Source: Fluviispira multicolorata | Lineage (GTDB): Bacteria; Bdellovibrionota_B; Oligoflexia; Silvanigrellales; Silvanigrellaceae | Length of the DNA stretch: 64,000 nucleotides | Reading direction: 5' to 3' | Assembly (NCBI RefSeq): GCF_009208585.1 | Contig: NZ_WFLN01000006.1 | Location: 1-64,000 of the forward strand | Shown here: positions 18,242 through 26,553 of the stretch, piece by piece | How positions within the stretch are numbered: the stretch's first letter is position 1 | Layout: every line of letters begins with the position of its first letter | The notes under the pieces: model-generated | What the model was told of the DNA's origin: nothing | Seen by the model: the letters and a program-made list of their open reading frames with translations, nothing else | Database searches by the model: none | Translations under genes and position numbers: made by a program

Positions 18242-19141
18242 ATGGATTATTTCATAAAAAACATTAATATTTTTATTGAAGTTTCTAAAAAGGAAAGTAT
18301 CACAAAAGCAGCCTTAAGTCTTAAAATTCCAAAGTCTGCAGTTTCAATTGGAATAAAAAAACTGGAAGAAAAAGTTGGCACTCGATTGCTTTTTCGTTCA
18401 ACTCGAAAAGTAAGTTTAACTCAAGACGGAATAGAATATTTGCACCTCTGTAAAATATTACTATCTGATATTGAGCAAATAGAATACTTATTTAAAAAAA
18501 ATAAAAATATAATTAAAGGTCAATTAAAAATTGATGCTCCCAGTAGAATTGCTTGTCGAATTATTATTCCAAATTTATCAAAATTCTTTACAATTTACCC
18601 AGATATTAAAATTTTCTTAAGTTCTAGTGATCGTTTTGCTGATATAATACATGAAGGATTTGACTTTGCTATTCGCGTAGGTGAATTAATGGACTCATCG
18701 TTTATTGCAAAACCAATTGGCAATCTAAAAATGATAAATTGTGTCAGTCCTAATTATTTAAAAAAATTTGGTCTTATAAATACAATCGAAGATTTATCTA
18801 AACACTTTATAGTAAATTACGAGGAAAATTCTGGGATAAAACCTGAATTTGAATATATGTTAAATGGAAAAATAAATTATTTAAAAATAAATTCTCTTAT
18901 TTCAGTCAATAATGTTGAATCTTATATTTCAGCTGCAATTGCTGATTTAGGGATTATCCAAGTACCAGAATATGATGTTAAAGAACACTTAAAAAAGGGA
19001 GAACTTACAAGAATCTTAAATAATTTTAATGCAAACACAATGCCAATTTCATTTATTTATCCTCATAAGGAACTCATTCCAACTCGAATGAAAATTTTTA
19101 TGGAGTGGCTTAAAAAAGAAATTGAACTACATATTGAATAG
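18242..19141 (+). CDS. LysR-family regulator
   Basis: A 299-residue LysR-type protein. The N-terminal winged helix is KKESITKAALSLKIPKSAVS followed by IKKLEEKVGTRLLFRSTRKVSLT, and the remaining 200 residues form the substrate-binding-like effector domain. It is divergent from the SDR gene and probably regulates it and itself from the 118-base shared spacer. The base composition is even more AT-rich than the ccm genes around it, in line with a later arrival. The effector is unknown. Confidence 0.9.
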   Translation: MDYFIKNINIFIEVSKKESITKAALSLKIPKSAVSIGIKKLEEKVGTRLLFRSTRKVSLTQDGIEYLHLCKILLSDIEQIEYLFKKNKNIIKGQLKIDAPSRIACRIIIPNLSKFFTIYPDIKIFLSSSDRFADIIHEGFDFAIRVGELMDSSFIAKPIGNLKMINCVSPNYLKKFGLINTIEDLSKHFIVNYEENSGIKPEFEYMLNGKINYLKINSLISVNNVESYISAAIADLGIIQVPEYDVKEHLKKGELTRILNNFNANTMPISFIYPHKELIPTRMKIFMEWLKKEIELHIE

Positions 19142-19288
19142 CAAATAAAAAGCCAAATATTTCTAGATTATTTTATTGCAAAAATGCTGTAATAAATCAT
19201 GCTTGACTCCTATATATTTTTTTAATAAGCAGAAACATCTAAAATATCAATAATTAATTAAATATTTTAGATTGGACAGAATTTTCAA

Positions 19289-20068
19289 ATGGAATTAGGA
19301 TTTTATGGATATCTTATTTTGGAAGTTACAAACAAGAATACCTTTGAGAGATTGGGGGAAAACTTGAGAAAATATCCTAGCTTTTTTACATACTTTATCT
19401 TTATAAATAAAATAAGCTGTCGATCAATTTGGATGCGAAAAGCTTCTTGGTTTGGTACTTTACTCTTTGCAGGTTGTTTACTTATTTTATTTCCATTTGG
19501 CCTAGGAACCGAAGCTTTACAAAGAAATGATGTGCGCATTGGCTCCCTTTGGATAATTAACGAGTTCATTGCAGCCCTTATTATTGGTCGCATGTTTTCA
19601 CCCGAACAAGAGTCGTTTGCTCTTGACTATATTCTTTCATCACGCATGCCTAGAGCCGCACTGCTTGTAGGTAAAATTTCTTTTACAGCTTTACAAATTC
19701 TAAGCCTTCAAATTCCTGTAACTTTTTTTTGGATTATTCTATATAACGTGCAAACAGAAATCTTGATCGAGCTTTTAAAAACAATTGTTCCTATAAGCTT
19801 GATTTTTAACCTTGGGACTGCCAGTTTAGGTGCGCTTGTCTCATGCCTTACAGCAAGGAGCCTCGCAAAAGAAATTCTGCAGCCTATGCTTTTTTTCCCG
19901 TTACAAAGCGGTGTCTTACTTGCAGCAGTTTCTTTGTCAATGCAGATAGGCGATAATGTGCTTCTGGGCGCATTCAGTTCAACGGCATGGTGGACTGTAC
20001 TTTCTGCATATCCCATTCTTTTTACAGCTATGGGTTTTCTACTAAGCAATGTGTTGCTGCAGGAATAA
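19289..20068 (+). CDS. ccmB: Haem exporter permease CcmB
   Basis: A polytopic membrane protein with about six helices and the CcmB pattern: an early acidic-flanked region (GTEALQRNDVRIGSLWIINEFIAALI) with the EQESFALDYILSSRMP loop, then GTASLGALVSCLTA. It forms the membrane part of the CcmAB complex. The frame gives 259 residues against about 220 in the family. A TTG at 19364 with GGGGGA just upstream would give 234 residues and a better N-terminus, so the start is uncertain. It begins a tight run of ccmB-ccmC-ccmD-ccmE-ccmG-like genes. Confidence 0.82.
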   Translation: MELGFYGYLILEVTNKNTFERLGENLRKYPSFFTYFIFINKISCRSIWMRKASWFGTLLFAGCLLILFPFGLGTEALQRNDVRIGSLWIINEFIAALIIGRMFSPEQESFALDYILSSRMPRAALLVGKISFTALQILSLQIPVTFFWIILYNVQTEILIELLKTIVPISLIFNLGTASLGALVSCLTARSLAKEILQPMLFFPLQSGVLLAAVSLSMQIGDNVLLGAFSSTAWWTVLSAYPILFTAMGFLLSNVLLQE

Positions 20069-20072
20069 ATTT

Positions 20073-20786
20073 ATGAGTTTAGAAAACGAAATTCCAAAAG
20101 AAATCATACAACCCATTAAAAGATGGAATTATTTACTATTTATATTTATATTTTTCCAAATAATTGGTTGGTATTTAGCTTTATATCATATAGGAGCGGA
20201 TACCGATCAAGGAAATGTGTATAGGATAATATTTGTACATGTTCCAGTTGCATGGTGCGCATTTTTTTGGGTATTTTTAAGTGCATTTTTTGCAATTTTG
20301 ACTTTACTCAATCCTCAAAAAAGTGAAATTTTTGATCGCAGCAGTCATACAGCAATAGAACTTGGAACATTATTTTCTGTTCTTATGCTTATTACGGGTA
20401 GCGTCTGGGGAAAGCCTACTTGGGGAGTTTGGTGGGATTGGGATCCTCGACTGACTTCAAGTCTCGTTATGTTTCTCATTTGTTGTGGTTATCTTGTTTT
20501 AAGACATTTCACCCCAGATATACGTACGAGAAGAAATATTGCGGCAATTGTTTCTATTTTAAGTGCGGTGAATGTTCCCATTGTTTATTACAGTGTTAAT
20601 TTATGGAGATCTGTTCATCAGCCCCAAACCTTTGTAGAAAAAGCTAAAAATGTATCATCTGATATAAGTATAGTATTATTATTTAACTTTGCAGCAATGT
20701 TTTTACTAAGCATAGCAATTTATAAAATAAGACGACAATCCATTTCTGCAAAAGAAACTTTAGAATATGTTAGAGGTGAACAGTGA
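20073..20786 (+). CDS. ccmC: Haem handling protein CcmC
   Basis: A membrane protein of about 238 residues with six helices. The WWD-type tryptophan-rich motif WGVWWDWDPRLTSSLV binds haem at the membrane surface, and conserved histidines flank it (VHVPVAW before, NLWRSVHQPQ after). CcmC presents haem to CcmE. I used the ATG at 20073, four bases after the ccmB stop; the frame is open further upstream. It overlaps the ccmD-like gene by 4 bases. Confidence 0.95.
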   Translation: MSLENEIPKEIIQPIKRWNYLLFIFIFFQIIGWYLALYHIGADTDQGNVYRIIFVHVPVAWCAFFWVFLSAFFAILTLLNPQKSEIFDRSSHTAIELGTLFSVLMLITGSVWGKPTWGVWWDWDPRLTSSLVMFLICCGYLVLRHFTPDIRTRRNIAAIVSILSAVNVPIVYYSVNLWRSVHQPQTFVEKAKNVSSDISIVLLFNFAAMFLLSIAIYKIRRQSISAKETLEYVRGEQ

Positions 20787-20977
20787 ATGAAAGTTATGGA
20801 AATGTTGGATGGCAAATTTTTGTTTATGCTTCCTATTTCATAGTTGGAGTAAGTCTTTTATCTTATGTTATAATGGCAATTTTTTCACGAAAAAAATCTT
20901 TAAAAAATATGTATGAAGAAGGATTTTTCCAAGAAAAAAACTCTAAAAATTCTTCTGCCGGAGAAAAAAGTTTATGA
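20783..20977 (+). CDS. ccmD: CcmD-like small haem exporter subunit
   Basis: A 64-residue protein with one N-terminal membrane helix (WQIFVYASYFIVGVSLLSYVIMAIF) and a charged cytoplasmic tail. The size, the Tyr-containing helix and the position between ccmC and ccmE match CcmD, which helps release haem-loaded CcmE. CcmD is poorly conserved, so the call leans on position. It starts with GTG inside the end of ccmC (GTGA overlap) and overlaps ccmE by 4 bases, indicating translational coupling. Confidence 0.75.
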   Translation: MNESYGNVGWQIFVYASYFIVGVSLLSYVIMAIFSRKKSLKNMYEEGFFQEKNSKNSSAGEKSL

Positions 20978-21486
20978 AATTAAATGGAGGACAAATCGCT
21001 GGAATTCTAATAGTTGTCGGATCATTAGGTCTAATCACTTATCAAGCAACACGCAGCGAATCGACTGTAACATTTTATACTCCAGCAGAAGTTTATGCCA
21101 ATCCAATGAAATTTGAGGGAAAATTATTCCGAGTATCCGGTCTCGTTTTAAGAGGATCAAAAACTTGGGAATCTCAAACAAATGATTTAAAATTTCAAAT
21201 TACAGATTTAGAAGGTCATAACTTTAACGTACACTATAAAGGCATACCACCTGATTTATTTAAAGAAGGACAAGGAGTTGTTGTTGAAGGAAAACTCATT
21301 TCTAAATCAGGTATTCTCCAAAAAGACAATCTCATTCAAGCTAATTTACTCATGGTAAAACACAGTGAAGTTTATGACACTAAAGAAGATCACTCTAAGC
21401 TTAAAGAAGTAAAATTACTTGATAGTATATTAAAAGATCAAAAACTAGCAGGCACACAAATCAATAAACCCGTACAGAGTAATTAA
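20974..21486 (+). CDS. ccmE: Periplasmic haem chaperone CcmE
   Basis: A 170-residue protein with an N-terminal membrane anchor (IAGILIVVGSLGLITYQ) and an OB-fold (VTFYTPAEVY, VHYKGIPPDLFKEGQGVVVEG). The haem-binding motif reads VKHSEVY, with H130 for covalent haem attachment and Y134 as ligand, the same spacing as the HxxxY motif of the family. It carries haem to the cytochrome c ligation complex. CcmF and CcmH, which complete system I, are not in this window. Confidence 0.95.
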   Translation: MKLNGGQIAGILIVVGSLGLITYQATRSESTVTFYTPAEVYANPMKFEGKLFRVSGLVLRGSKTWESQTNDLKFQITDLEGHNFNVHYKGIPPDLFKEGQGVVVEGKLISKSGILQKDNLIQANLLMVKHSEVYDTKEDHSKLKEVKLLDSILKDQKLAGTQINKPVQSN

Positions 21487-21488
21487 AA

Positions 21489-22097
21489 ATGAAGAAAAAT
21501 AATAAAAAAACACTCGTCTTTTCTGGAATTATTCTTATTATTTTTATGTCTTTGATGATTTATTCACTTAAGCAAGATCCTAACTTTAATCCTAGTCAAT
21601 TAGTTGGAAAAGAAGCCCCAAGTTTTGTTGCAGAAGATACCAATGGAAGAAATATTAATACAAAAGATATTTTCCTTAAAGACAACTGGGTTGTTCTAAA
21701 TTTCTGGTCATCTTTTTGTGTCGTGTGTCGAAGTGAAGCTCCAGAGATAGAAAACTTTTATAAGACTGTGACATTAAATTCGGATAATATAAAAAAACCA
21801 ACCTTTATTAGTATCAATATTCAAGATGATAAAAAATCGATTCTAGAGTGGCAACAAAATTATGGTCAAACTTTTGCTGTATTACAAGATACAAAAGGAC
21901 TCATATCGGTTAGATATGGAGTAACTGGAACACCAGAAACTTTTTTTATCGATCCTAATGGAATAGTTCGTTACAGAATAGCTGGACAAATTAGTAAAAA
22001 TCTAATTTTTAATTTTATTAGTTGGCTTGAAAAAAATCCCTCTGCAACTCAAGAAGAAGTAACACAGGCTTTAAAAACAGTGAGAAGCAACTCTTAA
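21489..22097 (+). CDS. CcmG/TlpA-type thiol-disulfide oxidoreductase
   Basis: A membrane-anchored thioredoxin-fold protein of 202 residues: one N-terminal helix, then WSSFCVVCRSEAP with the active-site pair C77-C80 and the cis-Pro loop VTGTPETFFIDP. It follows ccmE by 2 bases, so it most likely reduces apocytochrome c (CcmG/DsbE role). A general ResA/TlpA function is possible. The CVVC dipeptide between the cysteines differs from the WCEPC form seen in many CcmG proteins. Confidence 0.85.
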   Translation: MKKNNKKTLVFSGIILIIFMSLMIYSLKQDPNFNPSQLVGKEAPSFVAEDTNGRNINTKDIFLKDNWVVLNFWSSFCVVCRSEAPEIENFYKTVTLNSDNIKKPTFISINIQDDKKSILEWQQNYGQTFAVLQDTKGLISVRYGVTGTPETFFIDPNGIVRYRIAGQISKNLIFNFISWLEKNPSATQEEVTQALKTVRSNS

Positions 22098-22441
22098 TGT
22101 CACTTGCAAATCCAGTTTTTACAAAAATAAATGATTCTTTTAAATGCTTAAATTGCTCTAAACAAGTTCCTCATGCACAGAGTACGTGTCGTGACCACTG
22201 TCCAAATTGTTTATTTAGCATTCATGTAGATAATAATCCAGGGGACAGATCTGCAGAGTGCAAAGGAACATTAAAACCAACTGCTTGGTCACAGAATAAG
22301 AAAAAAGGTTATATGATTCATTATCGTTGTGAGAAATGTGGAGAAGAAAAATTAAATAAATTTTTAGAGCATGATTCTTTTCAAGCAGATGATTTTAGCA
22401 TTCTCTTAAAATTAAACAGCGTTACGAAGGTAAAAGAGTGA
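22097..22441 (+). CDS. RNHCP-domain protein
   Basis: A 114-residue zinc-ribbon-like protein with the RNHCP pattern RDHCPNCLFSIHVDNNPGDR (Asn replaced by Asp in the first part) and further CxxC pairs (CLNC, CEKC). The domain is of unknown function, perhaps nucleic-acid-binding. It overlaps the CcmG-like stop by one base and the LpxH-like start by 4 bases, so it is part of the same transcript. Confidence 0.8.
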   Translation: MSLANPVFTKINDSFKCLNCSKQVPHAQSTCRDHCPNCLFSIHVDNNPGDRSAECKGTLKPTAWSQNKKKGYMIHYRCEKCGEEKLNKFLEHDSFQADDFSILLKLNSVTKVKE

Positions 22442-23262
22442 GAACTTTAAAAGTCAAACCAATCAACAATTTTATCGTTATTTCTGATGTTCATCTGCGA
22501 GAGCCAGATGATAATATAACTCAGCTGTTTTTAAAAACACTTGATAATATTCTTAATGAAAGAGTTTCTAATCAGAAGAAAATTGATGCTCTCTTTCTTT
22601 TAGGAGATATTTTTGATTTTATTACAGGTTCAAAAAAGTTTTTTCTTAAAATGTGGAAAAGTGTTTTTGAAAAATTCAAACAATTAAAAGAAAGTGGAAT
22701 TCAAGTTTACTTCATTGAAGGAAATCATGACTTTGGATTTGAGCATTTTCGCTCTAAAAAATTAGACGAATATTTTACAAATTATGGCGATTGCTCAATA
22801 GAGTTTATACATGAAAAAACAGGAAATATTGTTTTACGTCACGGAGATGATCTTATTTGTCCTGAAAAATATATTAAATTTAGACAGTTTGTTAAATCTA
22901 AATTTTTTCAAAAAATTACATCATTTCTATTCGCTGGATTTTTTATGCATTTCTTATTTTCTCGCTATGCAAAAGCAAGTAGATTGCAAGATGTATATAG
23001 AAAAATTGAACCTAACTTTATAAAAACCTGCCTTGATAAATATTTCTTATTTTATATGAGTGAATTTAATAAAAAAATTAACATTCTTATCATTGGTCAT
23101 ATCCATGTTTTTATTAATACATACTATAAAGACACTCATATACTAGTAGGCCCAGATTGGTTTTCAGCGCCAAATTATTTATACTATAATGAGGATGGAG
23201 TTTCAGAAAGAGTTTATTGCGACAATAAAATACAAAAAGAGTTTCAATTAAATAATTTATAA
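22438..23262 (+). CDS. LpxH-like UDP-2,3-diacylglucosamine diphosphatase
   Basis: A calcineurin-type metallophosphoesterase of 274 residues with all metal motifs in order: ISDVHLREPD, LLGDIFDF, GNHDFGFE, LRHGDD and GHIHVFIN. LpxH cleaves UDP-2,3-diacylglucosamine in lipid A synthesis; close relatives share the fold, so the substrate call is probable rather than sure. It begins with GTG overlapping the RNHCP gene and is the last gene of the ccm transcript, meeting the PilZ gene tail to tail. Confidence 0.75.
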   Translation: MRTLKVKPINNFIVISDVHLREPDDNITQLFLKTLDNILNERVSNQKKIDALFLLGDIFDFITGSKKFFLKMWKSVFEKFKQLKESGIQVYFIEGNHDFGFEHFRSKKLDEYFTNYGDCSIEFIHEKTGNIVLRHGDDLICPEKYIKFRQFVKSKFFQKITSFLFAGFFMHFLFSRYAKASRLQDVYRKIEPNFIKTCLDKYFLFYMSEFNKKINILIIGHIHVFINTYYKDTHILVGPDWFSAPNYLYYNEDGVSERVYCDNKIQKEFQLNNL

Positions 23263-23271
23263 ATTTTCCAA

Positions 23272-23676
23272 TTAATGATTTTGTTGATTATGCTTACTTG
23301 AAATTCTATTAACAACTTCTAATATACGAAGTCCCTTATTCAAAACTGCTATTTCAGAGTCTTTCAGATTTTGAAATTGGCAAGAAATTGTCTTACCTAA
23401 ATTTGTAGCTCTTTTTATTTCAGCCTTTAATTTCAATTTATCTTCAGAGTCAATCCCAAACATTTTTACCGGTATTTCAAATGTAACAATGCAACCCACT
23501 TTATATCCACGTTTTATATTATCAACTTCTAAATTAAGACTCACGCCACCAGCAGAAATATTATTTATCGTTCCCATAACTGTTACAGTATCATCTTCAT
23601 CAGTTGTGATTTGAACAATAGCTTTGCTCGTAAAACGCTGATGAACTCTATTTTCAACGCCAGATGAATCCGTCAT
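23272..23676 (-). CDS. PilZ domain protein
   Basis: A single PilZ domain of about 134 residues. It shows a weak RxxxR segment (NRVHQRF) and NNISAGGVSLNL as the second c-di-GMP motif. The ATG at 23676 has GGAG 6 bases upstream; the frame extends to a TTG at 23709. It lies divergently from motA with 230 bases between, and may tune flagellar stator function in a YcgR-like way. That is inference from position. Confidence 0.75.
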   Translation of the reverse strand: MTDSSGVENRVHQRFTSKAIVQITTDEDDTVTVMGTINNISAGGVSLNLEVDNIKRGYKVGCIVTFEIPVKMFGIDSEDKLKLKAEIKRATNLGKTISCQFQNLKDSEIAVLNKGLRILEVVNRISSKHNQQNH

Positions 23677-23905
23677 AGGAGCTCCGAATTTAAGAATAAC
23701 TGAACTCAAAAGAGATCGGAAGAATTTAAGAGTTTATGAGTGAAAAATCATTCTTTTTATCCTGTCTTTTGTAAAAACTATTTGTTTGCTTCGCTGCAAG
23801 ATCTTTCTCGTACGTCAAAAATTCCAATATAATTTAAGGATTAATACCCTTAAAATACGACTAGATATTTCAGATTTTAAAATCTTCAAAACATGAGGTT
23901 TTGAT

Positions 23906-24649
23906 ATGGAACTTTCTAGCATTATAGGTCCCATACTTGGTGCCATCGCAGTCGTTGGAACTGCTGTTTTAAAAGGACTCTCACCTGCTATGCTATGGGG
24001 TGGTTCCGCGGCCATGATCGTGGGAGTAGGAGCTATGGCTGCTGTTATGACTGCCTATCCAATGAAAGATGTTGTTTTTTCTTTTAAATCCCTTGGTTTA
24101 TTTCTAAATGGTCCAAAGATGGATTCAGAAGGCGCTATTTCATCAATTGAACGCCTTGCTCAATTGGCTCGTAAAGATGGAGTGCTTGCACTCGAAAAAG
24201 AAATCGACAAACTCGAAGATCAACTGATGAAAAAAGGTATTGAAATGGTCTCCATGAATACAGAAGCACTCATAATCGAGAATATTCTCCTTTCTGAAAT
24301 TGATATGATGTATGAAGAAGAAGAAATTGCTGCAAAATTTTGGGAAGATATGGGCGCTTTTGCTCCAACCATTGGTATTCTTGGTGCGGTGCTTGGACTC
24401 ATGGTGGTGATGCTCAATCTCGACAATCCACCAGAAATTGGCCCTGGAATTAAGACAGCATTTATTGCAACACTTTATGGAGTGGCTCTTGCAAATCTAT
24501 TTGCCTTACCTGCGGGAAAAAAAATTAAAAGAATGTGTCATCACAAGAAGGTTTTTAGAGAAATGGTTGCTACTGGAATCATAGGAATTGCTCAAGGAAC
24601 AGCTCCTAAAGTGCTAGTAGAAAGATTACATGGAATGGTTCATCACTAA
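23906..24649 (+). CDS. motA: Flagellar stator protein MotA
   Basis: A 247-residue MotA/TolQ/ExbB-type channel subunit with four helices. The first is GPILGAIAVVGTAVLKG. The large cytoplasmic loop carries the acidic/basic helices contacting the rotor, and the third and fourth helices contain the conserved prolines and AFIATLYGVALANL. It forms the ion channel with MotB, which overlaps by one base. ATGAGGTTTTGAT provides the ribosome site. Confidence 0.93.
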   Translation: MELSSIIGPILGAIAVVGTAVLKGLSPAMLWGGSAAMIVGVGAMAAVMTAYPMKDVVFSFKSLGLFLNGPKMDSEGAISSIERLAQLARKDGVLALEKEIDKLEDQLMKKGIEMVSMNTEALIIENILLSEIDMMYEEEEIAAKFWEDMGAFAPTIGILGAVLGLMVVMLNLDNPPEIGPGIKTAFIATLYGVALANLFALPAGKKIKRMCHHKKVFREMVATGIIGIAQGTAPKVLVERLHGMVHH

Positions 24650-25500
24650 TGCCAAAGAAAAAGAAGTGCCCCGAATTTGAAAACCATGAACGCTGGCTTG
24701 TCGCATTTGCTGACATGATGACACTTCTCTTTGCACTTTTCGTGGTTCTTTATGCCATTGCAATTGTTAATACCTCTAAAGTCAAACAAGTCACGGAATC
24801 GATGCAAACAGCCTTTGGTATTAAGGAGGAAATCCCCAAGGAAGAGGGTACAATTCCGCGGGGCCCAACAGCAACAGAAGGTATTTTCCGCTACATTAAA
24901 GGCAACACAAGTCGAGAACAAATTCTGCAAAAAATCATAAGAGAGAGAGCTGCGATTATATCTGCACAAGCAAAAGCCGTCGAACAAAAACTATCCGAGA
25001 GGTTATATGGAACCAAGCAGTTTCCTGATAGCGCAAAAAAACCTGTAGACAGAGTTATTTATGTAGCTCGTGACCCAGAGGGAATTCGTATCACATTACT
25101 CGCGCGCATTCTTTTTGCCCCTGGGGAATACAATTTAGCGCCTGAAGCATCTAAACTCATTCAAGCCGTTGCAGAAGTTCTGAAAGGTATTGGAAGAGTT
25201 ATTCGAGTTGAGGGGCACACTGATAATATTCCTTACGAACGAAATGGTATGTCAAATTGGGAACTCAGCACCTTGAGAGCAACTTCTGTCACAAAATTTC
25301 TGCTAAACACAAATCTATTTCCTGTTGGAAGTGTTTATCCTGCAGGTTTTGCTGAAACGCGTCCACTTGCTGAAAACGACTCAGCTGAAAATAGAGCATT
25401 GAATCGTCGCGTTGATCTGAAAATTTTGTATGATAATCCAACTGATTACATCCCACCCGATGAACAACTAGGCAATGAAGAAAAATCGAACAAAGAATAA
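24649..25500 (+). CDS. motB: Flagellar stator protein MotB
   Basis: A 283-residue protein. The single helix FADMMTLLFALFVVLYAIA carries the ion-binding Asp D22. A plug and linker follow, then an OmpA-like peptidoglycan-binding domain (VEGHTDNIPYERNGMSNWELSTLRA). The helix pattern is closer to the proton type, but the ion cannot be decided by eye. The start overlaps the motA stop (TAATG). Confidence 0.94.
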   Translation: MPKKKKCPEFENHERWLVAFADMMTLLFALFVVLYAIAIVNTSKVKQVTESMQTAFGIKEEIPKEEGTIPRGPTATEGIFRYIKGNTSREQILQKIIRERAAIISAQAKAVEQKLSERLYGTKQFPDSAKKPVDRVIYVARDPEGIRITLLARILFAPGEYNLAPEASKLIQAVAEVLKGIGRVIRVEGHTDNIPYERNGMSNWELSTLRATSVTKFLLNTNLFPVGSVYPAGFAETRPLAENDSAENRALNRRVDLKILYDNPTDYIPPDEQLGNEEKSNKE

Positions 25501-25633
25501 TGTTTGAGCATTGCTCAATCTGAGATATATAATATAGATTCAGGGATTAGAGTGTATTTTTTAAATACAAATTATGCTGATTTAAGTAAAAAATCCCTAA
25601 TTATTGTTTTTAAAAAACTTTATGGAGACTTCC

Positions 25634-26545
25634 ATGTCATTTCTTAATTTTAAAAAAAACCATTCCTTTATCAATTTGAAGGAGCATTGCTCAACATATT
25701 CTCTGAATCCAAAAACCCCTTTATTTTTGATCGTTTCAACAAGTCTTTTAATGTCTGGATGCATGACCTCTTCTCGTCAAGATCAAATTCAATCTTCAAT
25801 CAGTCAATTGCAGGGACAAATTTTCCAGATTCAAGAACAGCTCAGCTCTCGAGATCAACAAATAACTAATACGACCCAAACAGCAATTTCTTCACAAAAT
25901 GAAGTGCAAAATTTACAAACACAAATCCAACTTACACAAGGAAATGTAGACGAACTGAAAGCACGTCTCAAAAGAATGGAAGAAACATCTGGGAACGGTG
26001 GTAGCGAACAAAATGTGATTACTTTAAATAATAATCACGAATTTATCGCATTGCAAAGACAAATTGCACGTATTGAAATAATGTTAAACAATCGTTTAAA
26101 TAATAACAAAAAAGCAAAGCTTCCTGAGAAATTAAAAACGATTCCTTCAATTACTAAAAGTTTAAAAACTGACTTTGAGCAAAGTAAATTCAAACAAGTC
26201 ATAGACAATAGCTCAGCAATTTTAATAGCCACTGATGCCTCAGAACCAATGCAGCAAATTGCATTAGAATATAGAGCAGAAGCTCGATTTAAAATTCAAG
26301 ATTTTAAAAATGCAGCACTTGACTTTACCTCATATATTGAAAGATTCCCAGATGCTCCAAAAAATGCAAGAGCCCTTCTGCTTGCAGGAGATAGTTATGT
26401 ATATTTAAAAAATAATTTAATTGCTAAAACATATTATCAAGAATGCGCTAAAGTATATGCAAATATGCCCGAAGGAAAAGCTTCTGCGGGCCGTCTTGCA
26501 AACTTAACGGCACAATCCAATTCCTCTCAAGCTAAAGCTCAGTAA
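25634..26545 (+). CDS. YbgF-like coiled-coil/TPR lipoprotein
   Basis: A lipoprotein signal with lipobox LMSGC precedes a Gln-rich coiled coil (repeats such as QIFQIQEQLSSRDQQI) and a C-terminal TPR-like region (ALDFTSYIERFPDAPKNARALLLAGDSYVYLKN split over two helical hairpins). This is the layout of the Tol-Pal-associated protein YbgF/CpoB, although tol and pal genes are not adjacent. I used the ATG at 25634 with GGAG 6 bases upstream; the open frame starts at 25604. tsaD follows 8 bases later. Confidence 0.7.
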   Translation: MSFLNFKKNHSFINLKEHCSTYSLNPKTPLFLIVSTSLLMSGCMTSSRQDQIQSSISQLQGQIFQIQEQLSSRDQQITNTTQTAISSQNEVQNLQTQIQLTQGNVDELKARLKRMEETSGNGGSEQNVITLNNNHEFIALQRQIARIEIMLNNRLNNNKKAKLPEKLKTIPSITKSLKTDFEQSKFKQVIDNSSAILIATDASEPMQQIALEYRAEARFKIQDFKNAALDFTSYIERFPDAPKNARALLLAGDSYVYLKNNLIAKTYYQECAKVYANMPEGKASAGRLANLTAQSNSSQAKAQ

Positions 26546-26553
26546 AAATTACT

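Noticed and set aside
20913-21116. Open frame across the ccmD/ccmE junction
   Set aside because: Shadow of two recognised genes; no family similarity or ribosome site.
25506-25694. Repeated GAGCATTGCTCAA (25506-25518 and 25682-25694)
   Set aside because: Short 13-base dyad with one copy inside a signal peptide coding region; only two copies, no clear function, likely chance in low-complexity DNA.
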